A DNA stretch of 64,000 nt from Antedon mediterranea (GCF_964355755.1 NC_092672.1:2170001-2234000), one strand, 5' to 3'. Shown: positions 1-11,972, counted from the stretch's first letter. Notes: generated by a model from the sequence alone, not told the origin. Numbers and translations: made by a program.

Positions 1-938
1 GGCCAAGTAATCTAAGCCTAGTTAATAAGTGCGGGACCAAGAAACTAGGCCTACTCAGCTTCTCAAATTAAGAAAAAAACAATTTCACTAAACACTACGA
101 ATTCCCTACCGTTGATAGAAGCCTCTGTCCTTTTCCGTTTTCTAATGTCTACCTATAACTTTAATGTATCGTCTTTAGACATTTCCAAAATAAATGACTA
201 TTGATTATATAAAGCAAGTCTTTGTATAAAACCTTCTATACAAATTCAATTAAAACTGCTAGGCTAATCGATATCTAGGTTTAAATCATAATACAGACTG
301 TCTCATGCGTCGTCTGTATTTTATCCTGCACTCCTAACGTTTTGGTAGGGCCTAAGTTTAATTTTTGTTTAAGGGTTCACAAAAAGCCAAGACTGTCATT
401 ATTCAAAACTCGTATTTATTTGGTTTTAAGAAGTTAGGTTGAAATAACGTTCTATTATACAACCGTGTAGGCCAACAATTTTTAGGAATTAAATATTGAA
501 AAGGTAACCTCGAAAATTCGTATCATTGTTCCAGATATACAAAAGGTGCTACAGGCCTATTATAATGAACCCGACATAATCAAAATAACAATGCAGGTCA
601 CGTACGTATGACTGGCAGACAGGAATTTGATTCTTTCAATGGATGTAACACTGTACTTAATGCACGCAATATAAATTGAAATTATAGGCATATAAGAATA
701 TATCTTTATTTATTTTATTTAATCATATAACAAGATATAAACTCAGGATTTACAAAAACAAAAAGAATAAAAAATTAAACAAACTATAAGCAATATACAG
801 CTGAAATTAAAAAAAATAATGCTTCTTTTTATTATAGAATAATATACATTTTGTTGAAAAGGTTTAAAATAATACACGAGAAGACCGATACGAGAGAGAA
901 CCCTATTCCAAAGGTTTGTTGCAGACGTCATACCATTA
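1..938. other. Left-edge intergenic DNA, no gene seen
   Basis: AT-rich unique-looking sequence. Only short spurious open frames are present and none has a recognisable motif. It may be 3' flank of something left of the window. Confidence 0.5.
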
Positions 939-2780
939 GACCATACTCTTTACTTTACTCTTTAGAACATACTCTTTACTTTACTCTTTCGACCATACTA
1001 TTTACTTTACTCTTTAGAACATACTCTTTACTTTACTCTTTAGACCATACTCTTTACTTTACTCTTTAGATCATACTCTTTACTTTACTCTTTAGACCAT
1101 ACTATTTACTTTACTCTTTAGACCATACTATTTACTTTACTCTTTAGAACATACTATTTACTTTACTCTTTAGAACATACTCTTTACTTTACTCTTTAGA
1201 CCATACTATTTACTTTACTCTTTAGACCATACTATTTACTTTACTCTTTAGATCATACTATTTACTTTACTCTTTAGACCATACTATTTACTTTACTCTT
1301 TAGATCATACTATTTACTTTACTCTTTAGACCATACTATTTACTTTACTCTTTAGATCATACTATTTACTTTACTCTTTAGACCATACTATTTACTTTAC
1401 TCTTTAGACCATACTGTTTACTTTACTCTTTAGACCATACTATTTACTTTACTCTTTAGACCATACTCTTTACTTTACTCTTTATATCATACTATTTACT
1501 TTACTCTTTAGACCATACTCTTTACTTTACTCTTTAGATCATACTATTTACTTTACTCTTTAGACCATACTATTTACTTTACTCTTTAGATCATACTCTT
1601 TACTTTACTCTTTAGACCATACTATTTACTTTACTCTTTAGAACATACTATTTACTTTACTCTTTAGACCATACTCTTTACTTTACTCTTTAGATCATAC
1701 TCTTTACTTTACTCTTTAGATCATACTATTTACTTTACTCTTTAGATCATACTCTTTACTTTACTCTTTAGACCATACTATTTACTTTACTCTTTAGAAC
1801 ATACTCTTTACTTTACTCTTTAGATCATACTATTTACTTTACTCTTTAGACCATACTCTTTACTTTACTCTTTAGATCATACTCTTTACTTTACTCTTTA
1901 GACCATACTATTTACTTTACTCTTTAGACCATACTCTTTACTTTACTCTTTAGATCATACTATTTACTTTACTCTTTAGACCATACTCTTTACTTTACTC
2001 TTTAGATCATACTCTTTACTTTACTCTTTAGACCATACTCTTTACTTTACTCTTTAGATCATACTCTTTACTTTACTCTTTAGACCATACTATTTACTTT
2101 ACTCTTTAGAACATACTCTTTACTTTACTCTTTAGATCATACTATTTACTTTACTCTTTAGACCATACTATTTACTTTACTCTTTAGAACATACTCTTTA
2201 CTTTACTCTTTAGACCATACTATTTACTTTACTCTTTAGAACATACTATTTACTTTACTCTTTAGAACATACTCTTTACTTTACTCTTTAGACCATACTC
2301 TTTACTTTACTCTTTAGAACATACTATTTACTTTACTCTTTAGAACATACTCTTTACTTTACTCTTTAGAACATACTCTTTACTTTACTCTTTAGACCAT
2401 ACTCTTTACTTTACTCTTTAGAACATACTATTTACTTTACTCTTTAGAACATACTCTTTACTTTACTCTTTAGAACATACTCTTTACTTTACTCTTTAGA
2501 ACATACTATTTACTTTACTCTATAGAACATACTCTTTACTTTACTCTTTAGACCATACTATTTACTTTACTCTTTAGACCATACTGTTTACTCTTTACTA
2601 TACTCTTTAGACCATACTGTTTACTTTACTCTTTAGACCATACTGTTTACTCTTTACTATACTCTTCAGACCATACTATTTACTCTTTACTTTAGTCTTT
2701 AAACCATACTATTTACTCTTTACTTTACTCTTTTGACCATACTATTTACTTTACTCTTTAGAACATACTGTTTCTTTACT
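939..2780. repeat. 26-bp minisatellite, about 70 copies
   Basis: Tandem array of a 26-bp unit of the form CATACTNTTTACTTTACTCT followed by TTAGAN. Two positions vary between copies: the base before CATACT is A, C or T, and the base after CATACT is C, A or G. The array is very regular for over 1.8 kb. The last few units (about 2580-2780) are degenerate and gain an extra CTTTACT-like insertion. It lies 3' of the minus-strand zinc-finger-like gene that ends at 2975. The unit length is not a multiple of three, so the array has no long reading frame. Confidence 0.95.
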
Positions 2781-2974
2781 CTCTCTGTACTGTAAATTGT
2801 TTGTCTTTGCAAGATAGGATATTAAAATGCATTTAAAATACATTAAAAATACGAAAAACAAACATACAAAAAATTGCATTTAAAATACCGAATTAAAAGT
2901 TTTAGTGTATAAGCCCTATTACAATACACTTAAAATGTACTACTTATGGGAATTATGAAGAGATAATTCCAAGA

Positions 2975-5334
2975 TTATATCAAATTGAAATCCTGCTGAA
3001 TGGGAACATTTGACACTGTTTTGACAGAATGTTGAATCACACTCAAGTGATTCCTGGCAAGTGTGGATTGCCTCTTCCATCGTTCCAAATTCAGACTACA
3101 CAAGGATTGATGTTCTTCTAATCTGTATCCCAAAGAAATAGGCATTTGTTTGTGTGCAAGAAGTTTGGGAATTGGTTTACGTTGAAAAACATTGGACGTG
3201 TTTAGTGGTGATTTTTCATACAATGGAACAGGTACTTTTATCCTAATGGTAGGCCTATTCATCTGTGACATAAGACGGTGGCGATGATCCGTGGTCGCGT
3301 TACGGGCAAAAGAAGTGGTGTTGGTTCGTATGCTAGGCCTGTGCATTCCAATATATTGTGTTTGGGAAAGTGGTGGTATTTGTCGTAGACCTATTGGTAG
3401 TTGTCCTAACTGTATTGCTGCAGCTGCTAACTGTGAATCTGGTATTTGCAGATGTGGTGCTGGTATTTGTAGATGTGGTGCTGGTATTTGTAGATGTGGT
3501 GCTGGTAATTGTAAATGTGGTGCTGGTATCTTAAGATTTGCCGTTTGAAATGGTAGCTGTGGTGCTGATTGTGGTACTAATATTGATATATGTGGTGCTA
3601 TTTGTGGTTCTGGTATCTGTATACGTGCTGGTGTTTGTAGATTTGTTATTTGTATTGGTAACTGTGGTGCTGATTGTGGTACTGCTACAGGTACCTGTGG
3701 TACTATTTGTGGTGCTGCTATTGGTATATTATTAGGTATCAATTGTTGAACTGGTATTGTTAGCCGTGCTTCTGGTTGTAAACAATCACCCCGGACTTTA
3801 TTTCTAAGTTGTTGAATATCCGATGTTTGATTACGTTTAGGAATGGGTGGTGGCAGTATGAAGGTACTTGGTTGTATATTCACACCACGTTGTCCAGATG
3901 TGGACGGTGTGTCGGATGAGGTATTACATTTTTTATCAATTTGATTAGTAGGTTGCAGCATATTGTTTTGTAAAATACCGCTACTGTTTAACTTGGCTAA
4001 TGAAGCAAGACGCATAAGTCTCCCCGAATAAAGCGTCGAACTATCCTCCTCAGAGTTAGTTAAACCTTTAACACGATCTTTACCACGGGAGGTCAGATTG
4101 GTATTTGTCTGTCTAAGATTTGCATTATCGGGAAGGCTTATTGGTGCAGGAACAGTTTCTACGTTTGGTAATCTGTTGGAAACATCTATTGTTACTTGTT
4201 TTCTTTGCGTACAACCTTCCATAACATGTCGAAGGTAAACATCATAAGATGTATAACTTGTGTTACATATCCAACATTTGAATATTTTGACAGATTCTTC
4301 TGTTTCCATCAATCCATTCAGCTCAGAAAAGTCTTTGAGATTTGAAATTGATTGATCAAGCTTTCTTTGTTTAAATGAACAGTTATCCACAGGAATACCT
4401 ACATAACTGTGTTTTAGACCTGTAGATTTATACACTGGTTGTCTGTCAGAAATTTTACCTTCGAATGCCTTCTTCACTTGCAGGTCTAAAGGTTCTGCAG
4501 GTCTGCATGTCATTGAACTTTGCTTGTGTGGAGATATAGAAACATGTGTGAACAAATGATCACGATTACCGGTAACGATGTTATCATTGGGTTTGCTGAT
4601 GTCTAATTGTTCTGGGTTTTCCACAATAATTAATTCGTTGCCTTCACTGTTTCCTTCAGTGGTTTCTATAACATGATTATTCACATTAATATCAGCCTCG
4701 TTTTCAGCCTTTTCGTCAACATCATTCAATACTTTAAACTCACAAGTACAATTGCTAATCAATTTATTTTCTTTTCTTATACTCATATCAATGGCGTGTT
4801 CGGAGATTTGGAGTTCAAAGCTGTTATCTGCATGTTGATTTGTTTTCAAATGTTCTGTAGGGATGGTATAGGCACTGGTGTCACAATATGTACATTCTGT
4901 ACTTGAATCATATGCATCTTGCGGCCTATCGTTATTACTAGAATCTGGTTCTGATACGTTGGTTATGTCTTCGTCTGAACAGTATATTATATCTGTTGAA
5001 TCTCCTCGGTTTTGAAATTCCAGTTTTAATTCTTCAGGAATTTCTAAAGGAGAAAATTAACATGACGTGTAAACAAAACTACTGTTGTTTTGTCAATGAG
5101 ATAGGTCATCTAATACGTAAAGTAACTTTTTGATGAAACTTATATTAGACCAGTTTAGTTAAATCAGATAGACTTTTAAATTAAAAAGACAAATTAAGAC
5201 ATAACGTTACCTAAACGTTGAAGTTTTACGTAGCACTTGAGAACCTTGCAAGCAGGTTGTTCTCTTAGAATGTCCACATCCATTTCTTGACTATCATGGC
5301 AGTTTGTGTCCATCTTATGACTTGCCATAACCAT
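2975..5334 (-). CDS. Uncharacterised C2HC zinc-finger-like, Pro-rich protein (two exons, about 730 aa)
   Basis: I join two exons. Exon 1 is 5334-5211, with candidate in-frame ATGs at 5334, 5328 and 5313 and a stop just upstream; its donor reads G|GTAACG. Exon 2 is 5043-2975, with acceptor CCTTTAG, and ends in TAA. The phase-1 junction keeps the frame and extends the long exon-2 frame upstream. Counting from the ATG at 5334, residues 298-319 form C-x2-C-x12-H-x4-C (C298, C301, H314, C319). A weaker C-x2-C-x10-H-x5-H pattern sits at 92-112. Residues about 480-592 are rich in Pro, Gln, Ile and Ala and include perfect tandem heptads APHLQIP (about 546-576). The rest looks low in structure, with many Ser, Asn and Thr. 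I do not recognise the family. A nuclear protein is an inference from the finger motif only. The first two ATGs lie inside a block duplicated at 7.9 kb, so the ATG at 5313 may be the real start. Confidence 0.7.
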
Positions 5335-5785
5335 AATATATTTGATCCCAGAGTTCAATAGATTCTGCTACGAATTTACCTGAAGGTAAACAATTTTCCA
5401 ACTGAACGATAGAAAATAATCATGTAAGCTATGACTGGGAAACAACTTACTTAATTGTCCGCATGTTTTTTAATGGCCCATAGGCTATAGACAGACCTGC
5501 TGACAACAAAAAGGACTGTTATGGTGTATAAGTTTATTAAACAGTTTATTATAAACGTGATTCCAAGTGTGAAAAGCATTTCATACACAAGCTTGTCATG
5601 CTTCAGTTAAGATATTTTAGGTCAAAAATGCGGTTTTCTATAAACCTTTTCAGAAATAGAAATTGGAAATACAATTGTGAAAAAAGTGTTATAGGCCTAC
5701 CATAGACTATTGACTATTGACCTTAATATATAACCATTTCTAGTAAGAACTATAAAATAAGGTGTGTGTGAGTGCATTTTTTTTG
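5321..5785. repeat. Dispersed duplicate block, copy 1 (partner at 7908-8432)
   Basis: About 460 bp nearly identical, in direct orientation, to 7908-8432. Shared text includes CTTGCCATAACCATAATATA at the left edge and AAGGTGTGTGTGAGTGCATT at the right edge. This copy lacks short stretches present in the other. Its left edge overlaps the first two candidate start codons of the minus-strand zinc-finger-like gene, so it supplies that gene's 5' flank. Confidence 0.85.
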
Positions 5786-6077
5786 GTCTTTGTACAACCT
5801 TAAAAGATAGTTATTTAGATGCAAACTTGTCAATACATGTAAAAAGAGTAAGTTACACTTATATTCCAGTTAAATGTTCCCATGTTAAATGATACAAAAA
5901 CAAGAATTGTAATGTGTTTAATACATATTATTACTGGAGAGGCATGCATTACGGGTTATCAGCACAGAGATGTTAATATTATGGACAAAATGAAGTTTGT
6001 TCTGTTTACGATTACACTGCATCCGTTTTTATATTATATTTCTATATTATACATAGTCATACTGGTTCTTATTTAAG

Positions 6078-6185
6078 ACTAATGTTAGGCATGCCGGCAG
6101 GATCAAATACATTCAGATATTGTTCAACACTAATGTTAAGCATGCCGGCAGGATCAAATACATTCAGATATTGTTCAATATACAG
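6078..6185. repeat. Tandem duplication, about 52 bp x2
   Basis: Two adjacent direct copies containing GCATGCCGGCAGGATCAAAT followed by ACATTCAGATATTGTTCAA. It lies in the intergenic space between the divergent zinc-finger-like and antistasin genes. Confidence 0.85.
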
Positions 6186-6261
6186 GGAAGTTGGGGCAAT
6201 AGTTAGATTCTGAGATTGAAAATAATGCGGATCTGTTATGCAACTATTTGAAATTATCAAT

Positions 6262-6410
6262 GTGTAGATTGGACTACCGTATCTATAGGCCTAACATCAA
6301 ATATGCACCACTCATCCATGGATAGATTGGACTAACGTATCTATAGGCCTAACATCAAATATGCACCACTCATCCACAGGTAGATTGCACTAACTTATCT
6401 ATAAGTCTAA
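6262..6410. repeat. Tandem repeat, about 57 bp, 2.5 copies
   Basis: Units contain ATCTATAGGCCTAACATCAA and ATGCACCACTCATCCA. The third copy is partial and diverged. It lies about 200 bp upstream of the antistasin gene promoter. Confidence 0.8.
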
Positions 6411-6588
6411 TTTTAAAAGGATTAATTAATCTGATAATTTGTTTATTAGATAACAATCTCAATAAATGGAAGCAGGGAAGAGTCACTCTTTCCTGATGAA
6501 AGTAAATACCAAAGGTAAACATTAAACTTTGACACGAACTTAATGGCTTGGAGTAAGTAACACCTTGCACGTCCGTTCACACGATGGC

Positions 6589-6618
6589 TATAAATTGCAG
6601 ACACACATCGTTCAGTTG
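6589..6618 (+). promoter_or_regulatory. TATA box and initiator of antistasin gene
   Basis: CTATAAATT at 6589-6597 is followed at a plausible distance by TTCAGTTG (6611-6618), an initiator-like TCAGT. Transcription from there gives a short 5' UTR of about 55 nt before the ATG at 6669. The placement relative to a good signal-peptide start codon supports the reading, but the start site is inferred. Confidence 0.55.
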
Positions 6619-6668
6619 TCTTTCCAAAGTTGTCTTGCTACAATCAAGTGTTCGTGTTTGACAAGAAG

Positions 6669-9600
6669 ATGAAGTTCATTTCAACAATCCTCGTCGTCGT
6701 GTTGTTTTCGTTAGTCTCAGGTAAGAACGTGTTCTACTAGGCCTAAATCTTCTGAAAGGGTAGGCCTACTCCAGGTATACAGTTTCTATTGTTAACAACA
6801 TTGATAACTGTTTTGTCATAGTTAAAGCAGAACAGGTGTTGTAAAGAAGTAAGCCCCCCACATCCTCTTTTTTGGTGTTAAGAGGATTTTTTCTGAATGT
6901 TCTAAGATAGTAATTTTACTATTCCAATGACTTATACACGTTAATCAGATATATTTCTAATACTAAATAGTATTTTCTTGTGTAAATTTAATTGTTCTTT
7001 CGATTTATATACATTTTTTCTAGAAAAAATCAGTCAAGTTTATGAATATCTTATAACATTAGACATTTGGGGTTTTTTCACGACGCTCGTGTTTAGTGAT
7101 AGCAATTGATATTGCATGTAATCAACAATCCATTTTGTTTCAGATGAGAAATAAGTTCAGTCGCATCATTAATTCTATTATTTATAATCATATCTCTTAT
7201 TGTTTTAAATTACATTCTTTAACATGTTTTATTTTTTATAACAGGAAGCGAAGAGGGAGAATGCGAGAAGGTTAAATGTAAAATGACTTGTGAATTTGGT
7301 TATAAAATTGACGAAAATGGATGCGAATATTGTGAATGTAATGGTAGGTACATTCCTTTAGGAAATTAGTTACCAATTAAATAATTACGTTCAGTTCTCG
7401 TAATTTACTATTTTATAAAATTTGTCATAATGGTCTTTGCTTCGCTCCACTGGCAGTGACAATGGCACGGCTGCCAAGAAGGATACAATGGCTAAGTGTC
7501 TGTCAATGTCATGATTTATACAAAATGATAATAATATTCATCAATGGTTTTTTTTTCAATTTTATTAAACCAGAGAATGAATTAAATGTACACACACATG
7601 TTGCATTGCGTTGGTTGTCTTACCGTTTGTAGGCCTTAGTAAAGTGAACGACCGTTTGTAGGCCTTAGTAAAGTGAACGGAGAGAGTGCCTCGTTATGTT
7701 GCTCGAGTTTAATTCGAGCTTATGGTACTCATTTACTCGAGTTTAAGGTACTCATTAACCGAGTTTGGTACGTATTACTCGAGCTTGCAAATTTGTTTTC
7801 CAGGGGGGCCAGTCTGTCCGGATGTAATGTGTTTGGTGCACTGTGAGTATGGACAAGTAAAAGACGAGAACGGTTGTGCCACGTGTTCCTGCAAAAGTAA
7901 GCCTAGTTACTTGCCATAACCATAATATACTGCATTAAATTTGATCCCAGAGGTCAATAGATTTTGCTACGAATTTATTATTATAACGGTCCTGAAGGTA
8001 AAGTTGAGAATCAGTGGTACCACCATTTATTGTTCAAACAATTTTCCAACTGAACGATAGACAAAAATCATGTAAGCTATGACTGGGAAACAACTTACTT
8101 AATTGTCCGCATGTTTTTTAATGGCCCATAGGCTATAGACAGACCTGCTGACGACAAAAAGGACTGTTATGGTGTATAAGTCTATTGAACATTATTATAA
8201 ACGTGATTTCAAGTGTGAAAAGCATTTCATACAAAAGCTCGTCATGCTTCAGTTAAGATTTTAGGTCAAAAATGCGGTTTTCTATAAACCTTTTCAGAAA
8301 TATAAATTTGAAATACAATTGTAAAAAAGTGGCATAGGCCTACCATTGACTATTGACTATTTTTACCTTATATATAACCCGTTTCTAGTAAGAACTATAA
8401 AATAAGGTGTGTGTGTGTGAGTGCATTTTTATGGTTTAGTGATAGCATTTGTCCATACTGTGAGTATGGACAAGTAAAAGACGAGAACGTTTGTGACACG
8501 TGTTCCTGCAAAAGTAAGCCTAGTTAGAATATTTTGTTTTTACTTTGTTGAAATGTGTTTTTCGTTCTAAAGCTTAGTTCTCACTAATGACGCAACCTAT
8601 TCAACGTAAGAAAATGCCCTTCCGATAATCGTGTTTGCCCCCCCCCCCCCGCCTGCGTGAAATCAAACCTGCAAATTTAGCAGCACTGTTACGTCGTCGG
8701 TTCCCACTTGTGTTACGCAATACGGCACTTTGCGTTGATACGTCGTTGCGTTACATGGCGTTGCTTGTGGGAACTACGCTTAAGAGGCTTGTAAAGCGTG
8801 GTTCCCACACGCAACGCAAGTGAATTGACCAATCACAAGCGATGGCTTATTCGCTTGTGATGATTACTAACTGTCTATAACTTCGCTTGTCATTGGTCAA
8901 CACGCTTACGTTGCGTTTACGTCCTTGTGTTACGTTCTAGTGGGAACCAAGCTTAATCGCTATTCAAGTTTTTACTCGTCGTCACTTGTCTGAGTCGTTT
9001 ACTAAAGTTTGTAATTATTCGTTAATAAAGTTTGTTACATTTTTTTCTTTAATTCAGAGAACCCAGTGTGTCCAGATGTAATGTGTTTGATATACTGTGA
9101 CCATGGATACAAAGTGGACGAGAACGGTTGTGATACGTGTACCTGCAAAAGTAGTTATCATTTTATAATCATAACGATAAACAAAATTATGACACCGATG
9201 TGTGTATGAGTTGTTTCACAAGTATCAATAATAATACTAATATTTCTTTCATGCAGAAAATCCAATCTGCGAAGATGTAATGTGTTTGATGTACTGTGAC
9301 CATGGATACGTTACGGACGTAAACGGCTGTGATACGTGCATCTGTAAACGTAGGCTCTATTAACGATTCAGTTCTTCTGGGCGTACGCAGAATGTATTAT
9401 TCACACGATACAACTGCGTCACCAAATTCAATGGTCGCTATGACAATGATTTGGAGAACTCATGATTACATCCTCTATTTTAACTAGAGAATACTGTGAT
9501 TAATTCTTCTCTATAATGTATTTTAGATATAGCAATACTATACATTATTTACTTAAAGATGTATTGTCCCCCAAAAACATGAAAAATGAAGATTAATTAA

Positions 9601-11043
9601 ATCAGACTTGAATATGTTATTTTGTAGTTTTAATAAAGTTAATCACTTAACAAAATGATTTCACTTATAAAATGACAAAATAAATGGTTAAATTGAACCA
9701 AAAACTCATTGGCTGGCAGCCAATTTGACAATTTGTTGCTATAAATTACAGATTTTTCAGGTAAATACATTTTTTTTTCGATCCAATTTTGGTCAAAGTG
9801 GAAATTAAAATTGCATATTCAACAAAAATTTGTTTAAGAATTATTTCAGGGGGACAATACATCTTTAATTAAACAAAATAAAATTATTTAAAATATCCAT
9901 TTCTTATAGCAAACCCTCTGTGTCCAGAGGTGATGTGCATGGTGTATTGCAAACATGGACACATATTTGACAAGAATGGCTGTAAGACATGTACCTGTAT
10001 CGGTAGGTTGTTTATACACAATTACGAATCATTTATTAATTAATCGCAAAATTGTCAACAGCATTCCGATGCAAAATAATTCCGAAGGTAAACGGTAGTT
10101 ATAGAAAATTGTGGCTTAGAATGTTGTCCTAGTAATAAACAAATAAGTTGGAATATCTAGATTCCCATGTCTCATTGGTTTTCTCAACAGAGGAGCCAAA
10201 AGAAGTTGAGACGCGTGGCATAGGAGTAGAGAAGCGTGCCATAGTAGGCAAGGGACGAAGATGTCCAGATTTCAGCTGCCTGATGTTCTGTGACAATGGC
10301 TTTCAGACGGACAGCTTTGGTTGTGATATCTGCAGATGTAAAGGTATAAAGTTAAAATATTGTTCCTCTTGTAACATTTTGGCACCTATAACGTATCATA
10401 ACTATACTGAAAATTATCAAAGCGCCCGCTGTTGTTTTATGTTTAGGCCTATTATATTTATTTATTTTTTTTTTTTTTTGCAGTTTAATAATGAAGAATA
10501 CGTACGGAGCCAAGACTTTGTTTATTTCTTTTGTCATTTCCAGTTTTTAAAGATAATTACCCAGACTTATTAATTAATTAATAAATAATAATGAAATGTA
10601 TTTTTGTTGAACAACAATATTTTGATTATATAGAATATATAAAATGACAATTAAAGTAAAATCAAAATGAAAATAAGAAACTTTGCATTTTGCTTCATTT
10701 GTATGGTAAAAGCATTGCGCTGATCGATTTATCCAATCGATGTGGATGAGAGTGGATGAACCCAACATTTGGCATGCCGAAAAAGGCTGTTAAATGACGT
10801 CATAACATTCCACCATCTTGTATATCAACAATAACATACCGGACTTAGTGAATGTTATGATATGGACTTATATTGACTATACAGTACTAGCAAGTAAGCA
10901 CAATGGACTTATCTAACTATAATGACTATACTTGCAAGTTAGCATAATTTATCGTGAACAGTAGGCCTAATAGGTTGATATTTTTGTTTATTATAGACAA
11001 ACAAATCCCAAAAAGCAGACTATATCCTAGAGGCCTGATGTAA
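6669..11043 (+). CDS. Secreted six-domain antistasin-like protein (eight exons, 240 aa)
   Basis: Coding exons are 6669-6720, 7245-7343, 7804-7896, 9058-9150, 9257-9349, 9910-10002, 10191-10343 and 10997-11043. All have GT/AG borders and all introns are phase 1. They add to 723 nt with a TAA stop. Exon 1 is a hydrophobic signal peptide (MKFISTILVVVLFSLVSG). Exons 2 to 7 each encode one antistasin-type module with C-x4-C-x3-C-x10-C-x2-C-x-C, for example CPDVMCLIYCDHG then NGCDTCTC. The exon at 10191 first encodes a linker with basic pairs (VEKR, GKGRR) that could be proprotein-convertase sites, then the sixth module. A short basic tail ends in RGLM. Antistasin modules in leeches and cnidarians inhibit serine proteases; inhibition here is inferred from the family. 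One module per symmetrical exon fits growth by exon duplication. AATAAA polyadenylation signals are at 11439-11444 and 11615-11620. Confidence 0.88.
7625..7680. repeat. 29-bp direct duplication in intron 2 of the antistasin gene
   Basis: ACCGTTTGTAGGCCTTAGTA plus AAGTGAACG occurs twice back to back just upstream of exon 3. Short CTCGAGTTTAA-like repeats follow (7700-7790). Confidence 0.85.
7908..8432. repeat. Dispersed duplicate block, copy 2 (partner at 5321-5785)
   Basis: Starts 12 nt after the donor of the third antistasin exon and runs about 520 bp. It matches the 5' flank of the zinc-finger-like gene in direct orientation, with short extra segments (for example around 8003-8030). It ends shortly before a degenerate copy of the same antistasin exon. 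Confidence 0.85.
8449..8513 (+). pseudogene. Degenerate antistasin module exon
   Basis: About 65 bp matches the 3' part of the exon at 7804-7896, including its donor GTAAGC and following intron text. The 5' part with the first two cysteines is missing. The nearest AG (about 8446) would put the cysteine frame out of phase with the phase-1 introns, so it cannot be spliced in usefully. It is a relic of a local exon duplication in the third intron. Confidence 0.75.
8570..8956. mobile_element. Two abutting MITEs of family A (GGTTCCCACTAG termini)
   Basis: Family A ends look like AGCNTGGTTCCCACTAG at the left and CTAGTGGGAACCAAGCTTA at the right, with interior text such as GACGCAACG and GACCAATCACAAGCGATGG. 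Here a first copy (8570-8792, long form, with a 10-C run at 8641-8650) is followed directly by a second, shorter copy (8796-8956). Related copies lie at 13790, 20213, 34475, 36975 and 40440. No coding capacity. An internal ATG frame at 8635 is spurious. Confidence 0.8.
9553..9869. mobile_element. MITE family C in intron 5 of the antistasin gene
   Basis: About 317 bp bounded by inverted ends TTAAAGATGTATTGTCCC and GGGACAATACATCTTTAA. AT-rich and without coding capacity. Other copies: 42970-43499 (long form) and the right half at 41240-41462. Confidence 0.85.
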
Positions 11044-11740
11044 TGAATTCGTCACAATAAGCACCGGTTTCCTACCCAATGCATATTCTTGTATGGGTGG
11101 TCGGTTTAGAGGTTACTTTTTGACGCGACCCGGGTACACATTCAAATACAAACGTACGGTCTGGATTAGACATGGTACAGTATTATTAAAAGTATTTGTA
11201 TCTTTAAGATTAATATTAAAACGTAAGTGTGAATCGTGTGACATTTCTGGACTCGCCACTTTGCTCTTGTGTGTGTATGACGACGACGACACGGGAACGA
11301 GAATGACGACACGACGAGTGACAATCAGCGGAAAACGTTGACGACTACTCGTGACAAGAAAAAACGTTGATGAATCCACCATCAACGACGACAACACAGT
11401 GCATCACAGACGACGATAGAAATGGTGTATTGCCGTTGAATAAACTAGACACACCCGTTTAACACACACAAACGTCTAAAACATAGACATGTATATAGGT
11501 CTAACAAACAGTTTTAAAGCCGGAAAAAAAAAGTATTATCATTCAGTATTATACTGACGTAGAAGTTTCAATGGAAACATACAAGAGAGAAAAATTATAG
11601 CATTATTATGTGTGAATAAAGTTTACTATTTTTGCGTTGCTCATTAGAATATTATAGACTACAAGCAAGGAAATGAGAGTCAATACACAATAAAAGATAG
11701 TAATTTAAAATAGAATATTGGCATTATGGGTTTATGTGAA
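11044..11740. other. 3' UTR and flank of the antistasin gene
   Basis: Contains AATAAA signals at 11439 and 11615 and a GACGAC-rich stretch (11278-11415). Open frames on both strands here are short and unconvincing. Confidence 0.5.
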
Positions 11741-11762
11741 TAAGCAATCAAAACAATCTTCA

Positions 11763-11972
11763 TAAAGCCCGTTTTCCTGTCGACGTTATTCGACGCTATC
11801 GTTAACAATAATCGGTGATCTTCTACGTAAACATTGAAATGTTAACGATTTACAGTAAAAGGTACTCGCTATCGTTATCATTTCAACTTTATCGTTTTCA
11901 AACGATCGTCGTTGAACTGTTAACGATCAACGACGATAGAGTCGAATAACGTCGACAGGAAAACAGGCTTTA
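11763..11972. mobile_element. 210-bp palindromic MITE (family D)
   Basis: Left end TAAAGCCCGTTTTCCTGTCG and right end CGACAGGAAAACAGGCTTTA are inverted repeats of about 30 bp. The interior is also largely self-complementary (TCGTTAACAATAATCG with TGTTAACGATCAACGACGAT). It interrupts the 44-bp minisatellite: a unit end is visible just left (ATCAAAACAATCTTCA) and the unit resumes on the right (GTTACGCCCGGAG). Confidence 0.85.

Noticed and set aside
939-2780. CRISPR-like regular array
   Set aside because: Units are contiguous with no unique spacers; this is a eukaryotic minisatellite.
3291-3735. Plus-strand frames with Cys/Gly repeats and Val-rich repeats
   Set aside because: Antisense shadows of the Pro/Gln heptad tract of the minus-strand zinc-finger-like gene.
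8458-8513. Seventh functional antistasin module exon
   Set aside because: The first two cysteines are missing, there is no in-phase acceptor and the frame does not match the phase-1 introns.
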